36,730 bases of DNA from Muribaculaceae bacterium (GCA_022511505.1 JAFLTK010000344.1:1-36730), one strand, 5' to 3'; shown: positions 18,398 through 27,732, numbered from the stretch's first letter. Notes: generated by a model from the letters alone, not told the origin. Program-made: numbers and translations.

Positions 18398-18471
18398 CGT
18401 GACGAGGAGGTCCACCTCCTCGACTTAATCGCCCTGCATACTATAACGTGGAGCAGGAGCTCCTCGTCACG
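18398..18471. repeat. 12-bp perfect inverted repeat with nested hairpin
   Basis: cgtgacgaggag (18398-18409) / ctcctcgtcacg (18460-18471); internal cgaggaggt-cc-acctcctcg (18403-18422). Confidence 0.75.
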
Positions 18472-18572
18472 GAGTTGGCGTCGCGTTCGTGCGGGCTCTA
18501 CTTTTTTTATGCATTTGGGGCGGGAAGTGTATATTGATAAGGTGAAAGGTTGGGTATTTGAAAAAAAAGCAG

Positions 18573-18580
18573 TAAATTTG
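18573..18580 (+). promoter_or_regulatory. -7 box upstream of exopolysaccharide export operon
   Basis: TAAATTTG, ~170 nt before the Wza-like ATG. Confidence 0.45.
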
Positions 18581-18749
18581 CGGCTCGATATAATAATGCG
18601 TTGATAAGTGCGTTATTCTGTTAGAATTATTGTGTGCTTGCCGGCAGTATGTAGCCGCTGAGGCTTGTCGGGGAAAGCATACTATGTGCAATGTTTAATG
18701 AGGGAATGTAGATTGACCATCAAACAATTCCCGTTATAATAGAACGGAT

Positions 18750-19553
18750 ATGAAGAAAGCAGTCCTGATTTTGTGTGGTTTGGCAGTTTTAATTGCCACC
18801 TCATGTTCTACGCCTAAACCGTCGATGGGTCTGTTTAAGGACACTCGCGGGCAGATTGAGGGAACCTTGCCATTGTCAGACTATAACATAAAGATTCGTC
18901 CCGACGATGAGTTGCTGATTACGGTTACGTCGACCGAGCCGTTGGCCACTGCGGCATATAACTTGCCGCTCAGCAACCCGGCGACACGCGACGCGCTGAT
19001 GATTAACTCTCAGCCGCGCCAACAGACTTATATCGTTGACAAAGAGGGCGATATCAATTTTCCGGTGCTCGGCAAACTGCACGTTGCGGGCATGACGACG
19101 ATGCAGTTGACCGATGACTTGGTGAACCGCATCTCGGTCGATGTCAAGGACCCGATTGTCAGAGTTTCGCTTGTCAACTTTGCCGTCAACGTTATCGGCG
19201 AGGTCACCAAGCCGGGCCGCTTGACGGTTGACCGCGAGCGCTACACGGTTATCGATGCCCTTGCTGCCGCCGGCTCGCTGAATGAATATGGCGACCGCAC
19301 CAACATCCTGGTTGTCAGAGAAAACGACGGTCAAGCCGAGTATCATTATATCGACTTGACAAGCAGCGACTTGACGTCGTCGCCGGTCTATTACCTGCAG
19401 CAGAACGACGTTATAATGGTGTCGCCGACCGCCACTCGCGAGTCAAATTCGCGCTATGACACCAACAACAGTTACCGCATTCAGGTGGTGTCGACAATAG
19501 TCAGCGCCGCCTCGGTTATCGCTTCGCTGATCATTGCGCTTGCCGTTAAATAA
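18750..19553 (+). CDS. Polysaccharide biosynthesis/export lipoprotein (Wza-like)
   Basis: Lipobox LIATSCST; YNIKIRPDDELLITV, VDKEGDINFPVLGKLHVAGMT, NVIGEVTKPGRLTV; C-terminal TM. Confidence 0.92.
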   Translation: MKKAVLILCGLAVLIATSCSTPKPSMGLFKDTRGQIEGTLPLSDYNIKIRPDDELLITVTSTEPLATAAYNLPLSNPATRDALMINSQPRQQTYIVDKEGDINFPVLGKLHVAGMTTMQLTDDLVNRISVDVKDPIVRVSLVNFAVNVIGEVTKPGRLTVDRERYTVIDALAAAGSLNEYGDRTNILVVRENDGQAEYHYIDLTSSDLTSSPVYYLQQNDVIMVSPTATRESNSRYDTNNSYRIQVVSTIVSAASVIASLIIALAVK

Positions 19554-19604
19554 CACAAAATCATTCATCCAATCCTCGAAACCGCTTACCCCCACATTAT
19601 ATTC

Positions 19605-21905
19605 ATGGAAGATAACAAGAAGCAGAAAGGTGATGCGATAGATGTCGCCGGAATGTTGCGACAATATGTATCCAAGTGGTATATTTTTGCCATCTGTATT
19701 GTTGTGTGTGTAGGGCTCGCATTCCTATACACCCAGATTTCCAATCCCAAATATATGGTCAAGGCCAACGTGCTTGTGGCCCAGAGCGATGACCCCATCA
19801 GCGACATGGCCGGCGGTTTAGGAAGCCTGCTGACCGGCTCAAGCGGATATGTCGAGGACGAGGTCTTTGTCGTGTCGTCACACACGGTTTTGCGCGAGGT
19901 TGTTCGTCGTCTCGAGCTTAACCGCATGCATATTGTCTCCAATGGTCTGCGTAAAACGTTTACCTACAAGGATTTCCCGGTCGATGTCTATTGTGACCCG
20001 TCGATTCCCGACACCCTTCGCGTAGGGCTTCGTTTCAAGGTTAAGGTGGACAAAGAAGGCAAGGCCACGATTAAGGCTTATCAGCGTCGCAGGGTTGTCG
20101 GCGAGGTTGAGGATGCTGAATTTCCTGCAACGGTCAACACCCCCTACGGCAAGTTTATATTCAACAAAACCAATTATTTGCCTATCGGCGAGAGCGTCAA
20201 GACCAATATCTATTTCTATAGTTATGACGACGCTGCCGAGAATCTTGCCAGAGACCTGACAATAGATATCGCCTCGCGCAAGTCAAATGTAATCACGCTC
20301 GATATTCAATCGACCGATATCCCATACGCCAAGGATGTTTTGAACGCTATTATCGCCGAGTATAACAACCGAGGTATCATTGACAAGAACCTGCGCAACA
20401 CCAAGACACTCGAGTTTATCGACTCGCGTCTCAACCTGCTCAGCGGTGACCTCAGCGAGAGCGAGGTATCGATTGAAAACTACAAGAAATCAAACGGTAT
20501 CACCGACATTATCGCCGAGACCAACTACCAGATTACCAAGAAAGGGAAACTCGAGGAGGAACTGATTGCAACCGAGACAAAACTGAAGGTAATTCAGATT
20601 ATTCGCGATTTCCTGGCCGATCCCAAGCATAAGTATGACCTGGTGCCGGCGTCGCTGAACGACCCCGATAACCAGGGCCCGCTGACGGCATATAACGAGC
20701 TGCTGCTCAAACGCATCGAGTTGATTCAGAACGCTCGCCAGGGTAATGCCGGCCTGACCGCTCTCGACGAGCAGATTGACGCGATGAGAAACAATGTGCA
20801 GTCGACGATTGACCGCACATACGAGGGAACCTACGTGCAACTCAAGGAGTTGCAAAACGAGATGAACCTTGCCGACGCTCGCCTTGGCGGCATCCCGACC
20901 CAGGAGCGCGAGTTCCGCGACATCCTGCGTCAGCAGCAAATCAAGGAACAACTCTATATCTTCCTGCTCGAGCGCCGTGAGGAGACCTCGATGTTGCTTG
21001 CCAACAGTCAGCCCAAGGGTCAAATTGTCGACGAGGCCTACGCGCTCAACGAGCCGCTTGGCCTGTCAAAGTCCATGATTCTGATTGCCGGTTTCTTGGT
21101 TGGCATCATGCTTGCGATTGCCATCATCTATATGCGCCGAGTGCTCCGCAACAAGTTTGACAGCCGCGAGGAACTCGAGGAATTGACCAGTATACCTATC
21201 CTTGGCGAGGTCTGCACATCACGCCGCGGCGAGGCTTTGGTAGTCAGGGAGGGAGGCTCGACATCGTCGGCCGAGTTGTTCCGCCTGATAAGAACCAACC
21301 TGCAGTTTGTGCTCAACGGCAAGGACAACAAGGTTATCTTGGTAACGTCAACCATCTCGGGCGAGGGCAAGTCGTTTATCTCCATCAACTTGGCGTCGTC
21401 GCTCGCGTTGCTGGGCAAGAGAGTGCTCTTGGTTGGTGTCGATATTCGCAATCCCAAGCTCGTCGAGTATCTCAACCTGCCCGAAGGTCCCGGCTTTACC
21501 GACTATCTGGCCAACCCGGATATAACTATCGACGACATCTTGCGCCGCGAGCCGCTGATGCCCAACATGGACATCATCACGGCCGGTCCGGTTCCGCCCA
21601 ATCCGTCAGAATTGTTAACCGAAAACCGTGTCGACGAGCTAATGGAGCGTCTTCGCGGCATGTATGACTACATTCTGCTCGACTCGGCCCCCGTCGGTAT
21701 GGTCAGCGACACGTTCTCGCTTGTTCGTATCAGCGACGCGACTGTTTACGTTTGCCGCGCCAACTACTCGACAATGCGCGAGGTCAAGTATGTCAACCGC
21801 CTCTATCACGAGGGCCGCTTGAAGAAACTGACACTCGTCATCAACGGCACCACCGCCCGTCAGGGCTATGGTTACGGTTACGGCCAGAAAGGCACCGTGT
21901 CTTAA
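19605..21905 (+). CDS. Polysaccharide co-polymerase / BY-kinase (Wzc-like)
   Basis: 766 aa; N-terminal Wzz-like region, LVTSTISGEGKSFISINLASSLA Walker A, LVGVDIRNPKL, LLDSAPVG, Tyr-rich tail GYGYGYGQ. Confidence 0.93.
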   Translation: MEDNKKQKGDAIDVAGMLRQYVSKWYIFAICIVVCVGLAFLYTQISNPKYMVKANVLVAQSDDPISDMAGGLGSLLTGSSGYVEDEVFVVSSHTVLREVVRRLELNRMHIVSNGLRKTFTYKDFPVDVYCDPSIPDTLRVGLRFKVKVDKEGKATIKAYQRRRVVGEVEDAEFPATVNTPYGKFIFNKTNYLPIGESVKTNIYFYSYDDAAENLARDLTIDIASRKSNVITLDIQSTDIPYAKDVLNAIIAEYNNRGIIDKNLRNTKTLEFIDSRLNLLSGDLSESEVSIENYKKSNGITDIIAETNYQITKKGKLEEELIATETKLKVIQIIRDFLADPKHKYDLVPASLNDPDNQGPLTAYNELLLKRIELIQNARQGNAGLTALDEQIDAMRNNVQSTIDRTYEGTYVQLKELQNEMNLADARLGGIPTQEREFRDILRQQQIKEQLYIFLLERREETSMLLANSQPKGQIVDEAYALNEPLGLSKSMILIAGFLVGIMLAIAIIYMRRVLRNKFDSREELEELTSIPILGEVCTSRRGEALVVREGGSTSSAELFRLIRTNLQFVLNGKDNKVILVTSTISGEGKSFISINLASSLALLGKRVLLVGVDIRNPKLVEYLNLPEGPGFTDYLANPDITIDDILRREPLMPNMDIITAGPVPPNPSELLTENRVDELMERLRGMYDYILLDSAPVGMVSDTFSLVRISDATVYVCRANYSTMREVKYVNRLYHEGRLKKLTLVINGTTARQGYGYGYGQKGTVS

Positions 21906-21974
21906 CACGTCGGTAAATCAGTGACGTTCAAGCGCGCCATGGCATTTGAAGAAAAACAGTAAACCCCGAGGGCG

Positions 21975-23306
21975 ATGATAAGTCGGTATAAACTTTACCT
22001 CTACCCGTTTGTGACAGTCTTTTGGATAATGTCATGCCTCGGGTTTGTGGATCAGCAATTAATACCGCCGTTAGAAAAACTTCACAATGCTATTCTTGCC
22101 GCCTGTGACCTCGTGATTATCGTCCTTGGTCTGCTGACGTTGAAACAGCGAGGCGACATGGTGGTTTTTTGGTCATATCTCATTATCGGAGCCATCTCGA
22201 CACTTTTCCTCAACCACATCGGCATCTTCAACCTTTTCAACGGCACGCGAGATTTCCTGGGGCTTATTTTCGCCGTCCCTATCTTGCGCTGGTTTATGAC
22301 CTGTGAATATCGCGAGGAGTTTAAACGGTTGATGGACAAGACGTTGACGGCGTGGTTGTGGCTACAGGCTTTTACCATCACTTGGCAGTTTATCAAATAT
22401 GGTGCCGGCGACTGGGGTGGCGGAACGATGGGCCACGGTGCTTCGGGCATGATGTCAATGTCAATCTATTTGATTTCTTTCTTTTTAATTGTAAGGCGAT
22501 GGGATAGCAGCCAATACTTCAGCAGTCTGTGGAAGAACCGCATGTACATCTTTTTGCTCTATCCTTCGTTTCTCAACGAGACCAAGGTTAGTTTTATCCT
22601 CTTGGCGGCCTATTTCATCTTGCTCATTAAGTTTGACAGACATTTCTTAGTAAAAATACTCTATGTATTGCCGGTTGGCGTTGCCGTTTTTATAGGTCTC
22701 GGCAGTTTATATTTCAGTGTGACCAAACAGGACCCCGACGAGGTCTTAAGCGTTGAATTTTTTGAGGATTATCTGTATGGTCAAGATCTCGACAATATAA
22801 TAGAAGTGTCCATGATGATTCAAGATGGAACGATGGACGTTGACCCCCGTGAATGGTGGACTGTAGATATTCCTCGAATTGCCAAACTGGTCTTGATAGC
22901 GCCCGAGTTAAGAGACACAGAAGGAGGCTTGCTTTTTGGTGCAGGTTTAGGACAGTTTAAGGGTGGCACAATGTCAGATGTGCCACGCTTTGCACGCATA
23001 AACGAGTGGCTGCTAAACGGCTCCCGCCCGTGGATTTTCTTTATCATTGTCCAACTTGGATGGATTGGATATGTTTGGTTTGTCTGCCTGATGGTTCGCA
23101 ATCTTTGGATTAGGAGGTCTAATTATCCGTTAGCCCACAAAGTCGTCACGCTATTGGCTCTCGCTTTCTTAATCATACAATTTTATGATGCTTCGCTCCG
23201 CTCCTTCAATTTCGACGTCTTGCTGTTCTATATGACCCTTTGCATGCAACTTGACAGCGGCACGAAACAAGAGGCTGCAACCGATGCCCAGGCCTATTTG
23301 ACGTGA
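21975..23306 (+). CDS. O-antigen polymerase (Wzy)-like polytopic membrane protein
   Basis: 443 aa, many TM spans, directly downstream of wza/wzc-like genes. Confidence 0.65.
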   Translation: MISRYKLYLYPFVTVFWIMSCLGFVDQQLIPPLEKLHNAILAACDLVIIVLGLLTLKQRGDMVVFWSYLIIGAISTLFLNHIGIFNLFNGTRDFLGLIFAVPILRWFMTCEYREEFKRLMDKTLTAWLWLQAFTITWQFIKYGAGDWGGGTMGHGASGMMSMSIYLISFFLIVRRWDSSQYFSSLWKNRMYIFLLYPSFLNETKVSFILLAAYFILLIKFDRHFLVKILYVLPVGVAVFIGLGSLYFSVTKQDPDEVLSVEFFEDYLYGQDLDNIIEVSMMIQDGTMDVDPREWWTVDIPRIAKLVLIAPELRDTEGGLLFGAGLGQFKGGTMSDVPRFARINEWLLNGSRPWIFFIIVQLGWIGYVWFVCLMVRNLWIRRSNYPLAHKVVTLLALAFLIIQFYDASLRSFNFDVLLFYMTLCMQLDSGTKQEAATDAQAYLT

Positions 23307-23331
23307 TGATTGCGTCATGAGGTGTGCCCCT

Positions 23332-23470
23332 TTAAAAAAGTCATAATTATGCGGAACCGTTTGCCTCTGACAGCACGCTCTTCTATGATAATGTACACAT
23401 CAACGTCAATGGCACCCAAATCTATACCGAGCAGGCTATAAACCGACTGAAATATCCACTAAGCAAATGA
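23332..23470 (+). pseudogene. C-terminal remnant of an SGNH-like gene
   Basis: In-frame KSHNYAEPFASDSTLFYDNVHINVNGTQIYTEQAINRLKYPLSK*, no start or N-terminal part; resembles the C-terminal DxxHxN block of SGNH proteins; its TGA overlaps the next ATG. Confidence 0.6.
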
Positions 23471-24051
23471 AACACAGTAAGTTAATCCTTTTTCTCTCCA
23501 TTTTCATAATGCTGTTCACATCATGTAGCGAGCGCGACAAGGATGTAACAATCCTTGCGATAGGTGACTCAAATATAGCGAGGTGGCCACTGGACGCGAC
23601 GCTCCCGTCCCAGTTGGTCTATAATTATGGGCTCTCGGGCTCGGGCATTGATTATATCGAGAAGTTGTCGATTTATACTGATACAAACGATGTTGCCATG
23701 GTAATGATTGGCACCAACGACAAGAAATATTACCTCAATGAGCCGGTCGATGAGTATGTAGAGCGCTATCTGTCGGCGATTTCGCGCATAGATTGCAACA
23801 AGATTTATCTCTACTCAATACTCCCGCGCCGTTTTGCTACCGATCCGGCCGATATCAATAAAAAAATCGCAAACCTCAACGCCAAGATACAGGAGGCACT
23901 CCCTGTCTATCCCAAGATCGAGTATATCGATGTTTTTGACTTCTTTATGGACGGCGATGACATTAATTATCAGTATTATACCGACGGGTTACACCTCAAC
24001 GACTATGGTTATGAAATCCTGTCGTCGGCTCTGTTAAAACGCTTAAACTAA
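23467..24051 (+). CDS. SGNH/GDSL-family hydrolase lipoprotein
   Basis: Lipobox MLFTSCSE; block I ILAIGDSNIARW, MIGTNDKK, YTDGLHLNDYGYEIL. Confidence 0.85.
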   Translation: MKHSKLILFLSIFIMLFTSCSERDKDVTILAIGDSNIARWPLDATLPSQLVYNYGLSGSGIDYIEKLSIYTDTNDVAMVMIGTNDKKYYLNEPVDEYVERYLSAISRIDCNKIYLYSILPRRFATDPADINKKIANLNAKIQEALPVYPKIEYIDVFDFFMDGDDINYQYYTDGLHLNDYGYEILSSALLKRLN

Positions 24052-24056
24052 GTACC

Positions 24057-24386
24057 ATGGCAAGATATAAAGTTATATTGGCTATATTGACGGCAGTTGT
24101 CCTGTCGGTCCCCGCGGCATCGGCCCAAGTGTAGGTTGGTATCGAAAACACGCGTCTCGTTTATGGTAAATATACCTATAAAGACCATTATTCAGCCAAG
24201 TTGAACGTCAGTGTGTATTCTGAGAAGATACAGTTTCAGTATCTCAGAGGTACGCTTGGCTATGACACACAAGTGAAAAACTGTCATCTGGGCGCCGAGG
24301 TGTTTTTTGGTAGTCCGCGTTGTCTTTGGCTTCGGCTACCAATTCTAAAGCCCGGGGGTGAACATTCTTGGTTTTCGGATTGTTAA
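24057..24386 (+). pseudogene. Degraded outer-membrane/beta-barrel-like protein gene
   Basis: MARYKVILAILTAVVLSVPAASAQV, then TAG at 24132, then same-frame VGIENTRLVYGKYTYKDHYSAKLNVSVYSEKIQFQYLRGTLGYDTQVKNCHLGAEVFFGS; +1 frame gives VFGFGYQF* ending at 24348. Confidence 0.7.
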
Positions 24387-24408
24387 AGATATATAATTAT
24401 TCAACTTT

Positions 24409-24508
24409 CGCTGCGCTCAAGTTGAAGTTTAAAGTTGAGAGTTTAAAGATAAAACTACAACCAAAAACTTTAGCTATGCTCAAGTTGAAGTTTAAAGTTG
24501 AAGTTTAG
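24409..24508. repeat. Imperfect tandem intergenic repeat
   Basis: aactttcgctgcgctcaagttgaagtttaaagttga and aactttagctatgctcaagttgaagtttaaagttga. Confidence 0.75.
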
Positions 24509-24548
24509 AAATTAAGAACAATTATAAATAATCCATCTTTAGCAAGAT

Positions 24549-25502
24549 ATGAAAAAAGTAGCCGATAATATCACCGAACTGATTGGCCGGACACCGCTTT
24601 TGCGACTCCACAACTATGGCAAGGCGCTGAAACTTGATGCGTTGATAAGTGCAAAACTCGAGTCGTTCAATCCGGGCGGCAGTGTGAAAGACCGCGTGGC
24701 GTTGTCGATGATTGAGGATGCCGAGTCGCGCGGAGTCATCAAGCCGGGTTCGGTAATCATCGAGCCGACGAGCGGAAACACCGGCATCGGGCTTGCTCTT
24801 GTTGCCGCTGCCAAAGGCTATGAGGTTATTCTGACGATGCCCGAGACGATGAGCATCGAGCGCCGCCGCCTGCTGCAAGCCTACGGCGCGAAACTGATTT
24901 TGACACCGGGCGCCGCCGGCATGAAAGGTGCCATCGAGATGGCCGAGCGGGTGTGTCGCGACACTCGCCACGGGGTTATCCTCGGCCAGTTTGTCAACCC
25001 GGCCAATCCGGCGGTCCATGAGCGAACAACCGGTCCCGAACTGTGGCAACAGACCAACGGCGAGATAGACTATTTCGTGGCCGGCGTCGGAACGGGCGGC
25101 ACTATCACCGGTGTGGGTCATTATCTGAAGAAATGCAACCCCGAGATTAAGATAATTGCCGTCGAGCCTGCCGACTCGCCCGTGTTGAGCGGCGGCAACG
25201 CCGGGCCCCACCGCCTGCAAGGCATCGGTGCCGGCTTTGTGCCCGAGATTTATGACCCGAAGACCGTCGACGAGATTATCAAGATTGCGACGCCCGAGGC
25301 CATTAACGCCGCGCGCATGGTTGCAGTCACCGAGGGTGTCCTCTCGGGATTCTCGGCCGGCGCGGCACTGTTTGCAGCCACCCGGGTTGCACGCCGTCCC
25401 GAGGCCAAGGGCAAGAACATAGTTGTCTTGCTCCCCGACACCGGCGACCGCTACCTATCTACCGACCTTTTTGCTGAGGCCGACCATCCGGCCAAGTCAT
25501 AG
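24549..25502 (+). CDS. cysK: Cysteine synthase
   Basis: 317 aa; ELIGRTPLLRL, ESFNPGGSVKDRVAL (PLP Lys), EPTSGNTGIGLA, VAGVGTGGTITGVG. Confidence 0.96.
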   Translation: MKKVADNITELIGRTPLLRLHNYGKALKLDALISAKLESFNPGGSVKDRVALSMIEDAESRGVIKPGSVIIEPTSGNTGIGLALVAAAKGYEVILTMPETMSIERRRLLQAYGAKLILTPGAAGMKGAIEMAERVCRDTRHGVILGQFVNPANPAVHERTTGPELWQQTNGEIDYFVAGVGTGGTITGVGHYLKKCNPEIKIIAVEPADSPVLSGGNAGPHRLQGIGAGFVPEIYDPKTVDEIIKIATPEAINAARMVAVTEGVLSGFSAGAALFAATRVARRPEAKGKNIVVLLPDTGDRYLSTDLFAEADHPAKS

Positions 25503-26786
25503 CGTGTAGAACGCGGCAAAGGCGTGGGTTATCATATCGTGGTCGGCGGCCGAAGCGGTCTCGCGACACGAATGCATAGCCCACATTGCTGCGCCCATAT
25601 CGACGCCGCGCAAGTCAATTTGTGAGGTCAAAATGTTGCCGAGCGTCGAGCCGCCGGCAATGTCGCTGCGGTTGACAAAATACTGAACCGGGACGCCGGC
25701 GTCGCTACACACTCTCGCGAAAACGGCAGCCGAGTCGGCGTCGGTCATATACTTGCAGTTGGCGTTGATTTTGATGACGGGTCCGCCGCCGAGAACCGGA
25801 TGATTTGTCGGGTCTTGCTTCTCGACATAGTTGGGGTGAACGGCGTGGGCGTTGTCGGCCGAGACCATGAACGACGACGCGATTGCGCGATAGTAGGCCT
25901 GACGACGCGAGGGTGCAAGCAGGTCGACAACGCGGCGCATGATGCCGTCGAGCACCGGCGATGCCGCGCCTTGTTTAGTGCCGCTGCCGGTCTCCTCGTT
26001 GTCAAAGATGGCCATGACTCGCGTGGCGCGACAGGGCTTGTCGGCCTCGGCAAGCAGAGCGGTCATTGCGGCGTGGACCATCGAGAGGTCGTCGATGCGC
26101 CCCGAGGAAATGAATTCATCGTTAGCGCCAACGGTCATCGCCGGCGTGGTGTCATAGAGGCCCAGTTCCATGCCGATTATCTCGGCCGGGTCGAGGTCAA
26201 GCGCCTCCATCAGTAGATTGTCGGCTTCAAGACGGTCCTTGACAATGCCGAGCACCGGGAGCATGTCTTTTTGCTTTGATATCGGATTGCCCTCGTTGAC
26301 CTGACGGTTGAAGTGGATGGCAAGATGGGGAATGGTCAGCAGCGGGCGGTCGACCTTAACGAGCCGGGTCACAGGGTGTAACGCGTCGGCCCCACGGGTC
26401 ATCACACGTCCGGCAACCGATAGCGGGTGGTCAAACCATGTGTAGAGAATCGGGCCGCCATAGACCTCGGTGTTCAGTTTCACCACGTTGCCGGGCGCGA
26501 GCATGGCAGCGTGGGGCTTGATGCGGAAACCCGGCGAGTCACTGTGGGCCGAGATGATGCGAAAACCGTCGACTGCCGGGTCGCCCTCGCCCGCAATAAA
26601 GGCAAAAATTGCCGAGTCGTTTTTGATGACGTAATAGCGGCCGCCGGGTTCAATCACCCATTCGTCGGCCGGGTCGAGCCGAGTGAAACCGGCTTCTGAG
26701 AGCGTCGCAGCAACGGTAGCCACCGCCTGAAACGACATCGGTGAGTTATCGAGAAACTTAAGCAGGGATTTAACGTTGGAGGTCAT
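25497..26786 (-). CDS. M18 family aminopeptidase
   Basis: 429 aa; ISAHSDSPGFRIKP, IFDNEETGSGTKQGA, SADNAHAVHPNY. Confidence 0.94.
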   Translation of the reverse strand: MTSNVKSLLKFLDNSPMSFQAVATVAATLSEAGFTRLDPADEWVIEPGGRYYVIKNDSAIFAFIAGEGDPAVDGFRIISAHSDSPGFRIKPHAAMLAPGNVVKLNTEVYGGPILYTWFDHPLSVAGRVMTRGADALHPVTRLVKVDRPLLTIPHLAIHFNRQVNEGNPISKQKDMLPVLGIVKDRLEADNLLMEALDLDPAEIIGMELGLYDTTPAMTVGANDEFISSGRIDDLSMVHAAMTALLAEADKPCRATRVMAIFDNEETGSGTKQGAASPVLDGIMRRVVDLLAPSRRQAYYRAIASSFMVSADNAHAVHPNYVEKQDPTNHPVLGGGPVIKINANCKYMTDADSAAVFARVCSDAGVPVQYFVNRSDIAGGSTLGNILTSQIDLRGVDMGAAMWAMHSCRETASAADHDMITHAFAAFYTL

Positions 26787-26809
26787 GGTAGTATAGTTTT
26801 TAGTTGTTG

Positions 26810-26817
26810 CAAATTTA
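26810..26817 (-). promoter_or_regulatory. -7 box for the M18 peptidase gene, overlapping the upstream SGNH stop codon
   Basis: caaattta on + strand = TAAATTTG on minus, 24 nt from the M18 ATG. Confidence 0.5.
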
Positions 26818-27729
26818 AGGAATATTTGCTCCGTGGAGTATCCCTTTTAGGATATGAGCAAATTTTTGAGAAAAGAGGTCGGCGCCGGTCGAGTTAAGGT
26901 GGGAGGCATCTGCAAAATAATTTGGATTGGAGGAAAGAACCGAGTCGGCATACATATCAATCACCGGAAGCCGATATTCATTGCACAGGGATACAAAGTT
27001 GTCAAACCGGGCTGAATTAACCGCTTTATACCACGGCGAGAAAGAAATAATCACCGCGATGCCGTTTCTCTGACATTCTTCTATGAATCTATGGAAGTAT
27101 TTTAGTTTCAATTCATCCCACTCAGCAGGCAGTTCATCCTTAGGCGAGACGTCATAGTTTATGACCTCATCGATTGGCTTATAACCGTGGTAAGAAACGG
27201 CCTGCTTGGGTTTTACATTGTCAGAAAGCATCTGAATAATCGATGTGTTATATTTATAAAGGTTTGAAATCATTTTATAGCGTTCGGTCCAATCGACGTC
27301 GTTAAATACCTCTCTGACCTCGGGGACGTCATCATACAATCTTTTTTGCCATTGAAGATATTTTGTATAATCATCGTGACTCATATCAAACTCGGGCATG
27401 ATGTCATATATAATAACCCGTGGCTTATATCTTCTCAGGATTGACATGAGTCTTCCATAATTATAAATAATGCCGTTCCCATCCAATCCACAATTGTAGA
27501 CCGTCATTCCTAACGAGTCTTCGAGTATCTTAGGGTTGAAATGGTGAATGGCCCTCGACGAACCGAATATAAGAACCGAGTCGGTCATCTCGCCGGCTAT
27601 GTAGTAATGATTTTTTGTATCACCACCCTTGGCGTGGGAATTTAGATAGCGCGCCAGATAACCTATCGATATATCGATGACTGCAATAAAGCAAAAGAAT
27701 ATCAAAATATATGTAATGAATCTTTTCAT
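26815..27729 (-). CDS. SGNH-like protein, probable O-acyltransferase partner of MBOAT
   Basis: 304 aa; N-terminal TM, VLIFGSSRAIHHFNP, C-terminal FADASHLNSTGADLFSQ; 3 nt downstream of the MBOAT gene. Confidence 0.8.
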   Translation of the reverse strand: MKRFITYILIFFCFIAVIDISIGYLARYLNSHAKGGDTKNHYYIAGEMTDSVLIFGSSRAIHHFNPKILEDSLGMTVYNCGLDGNGIIYNYGRLMSILRRYKPRVIIYDIMPEFDMSHDDYTKYLQWQKRLYDDVPEVREVFNDVDWTERYKMISNLYKYNTSIIQMLSDNVKPKQAVSYHGYKPIDEVINYDVSPKDELPAEWDELKLKYFHRFIEECQRNGIAVIISFSPWYKAVNSARFDNFVSLCNEYRLPVIDMYADSVLSSNPNYFADASHLNSTGADLFSQKFAHILKGILHGANIP

Positions 27730-27732
27730 TCG

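Noticed and set aside
18467-18691. 74-aa minus-strand ORF upstream of the export operon
   Set aside because: Lies in a promoter/leader region with no domain or plausible initiation; likely spurious.
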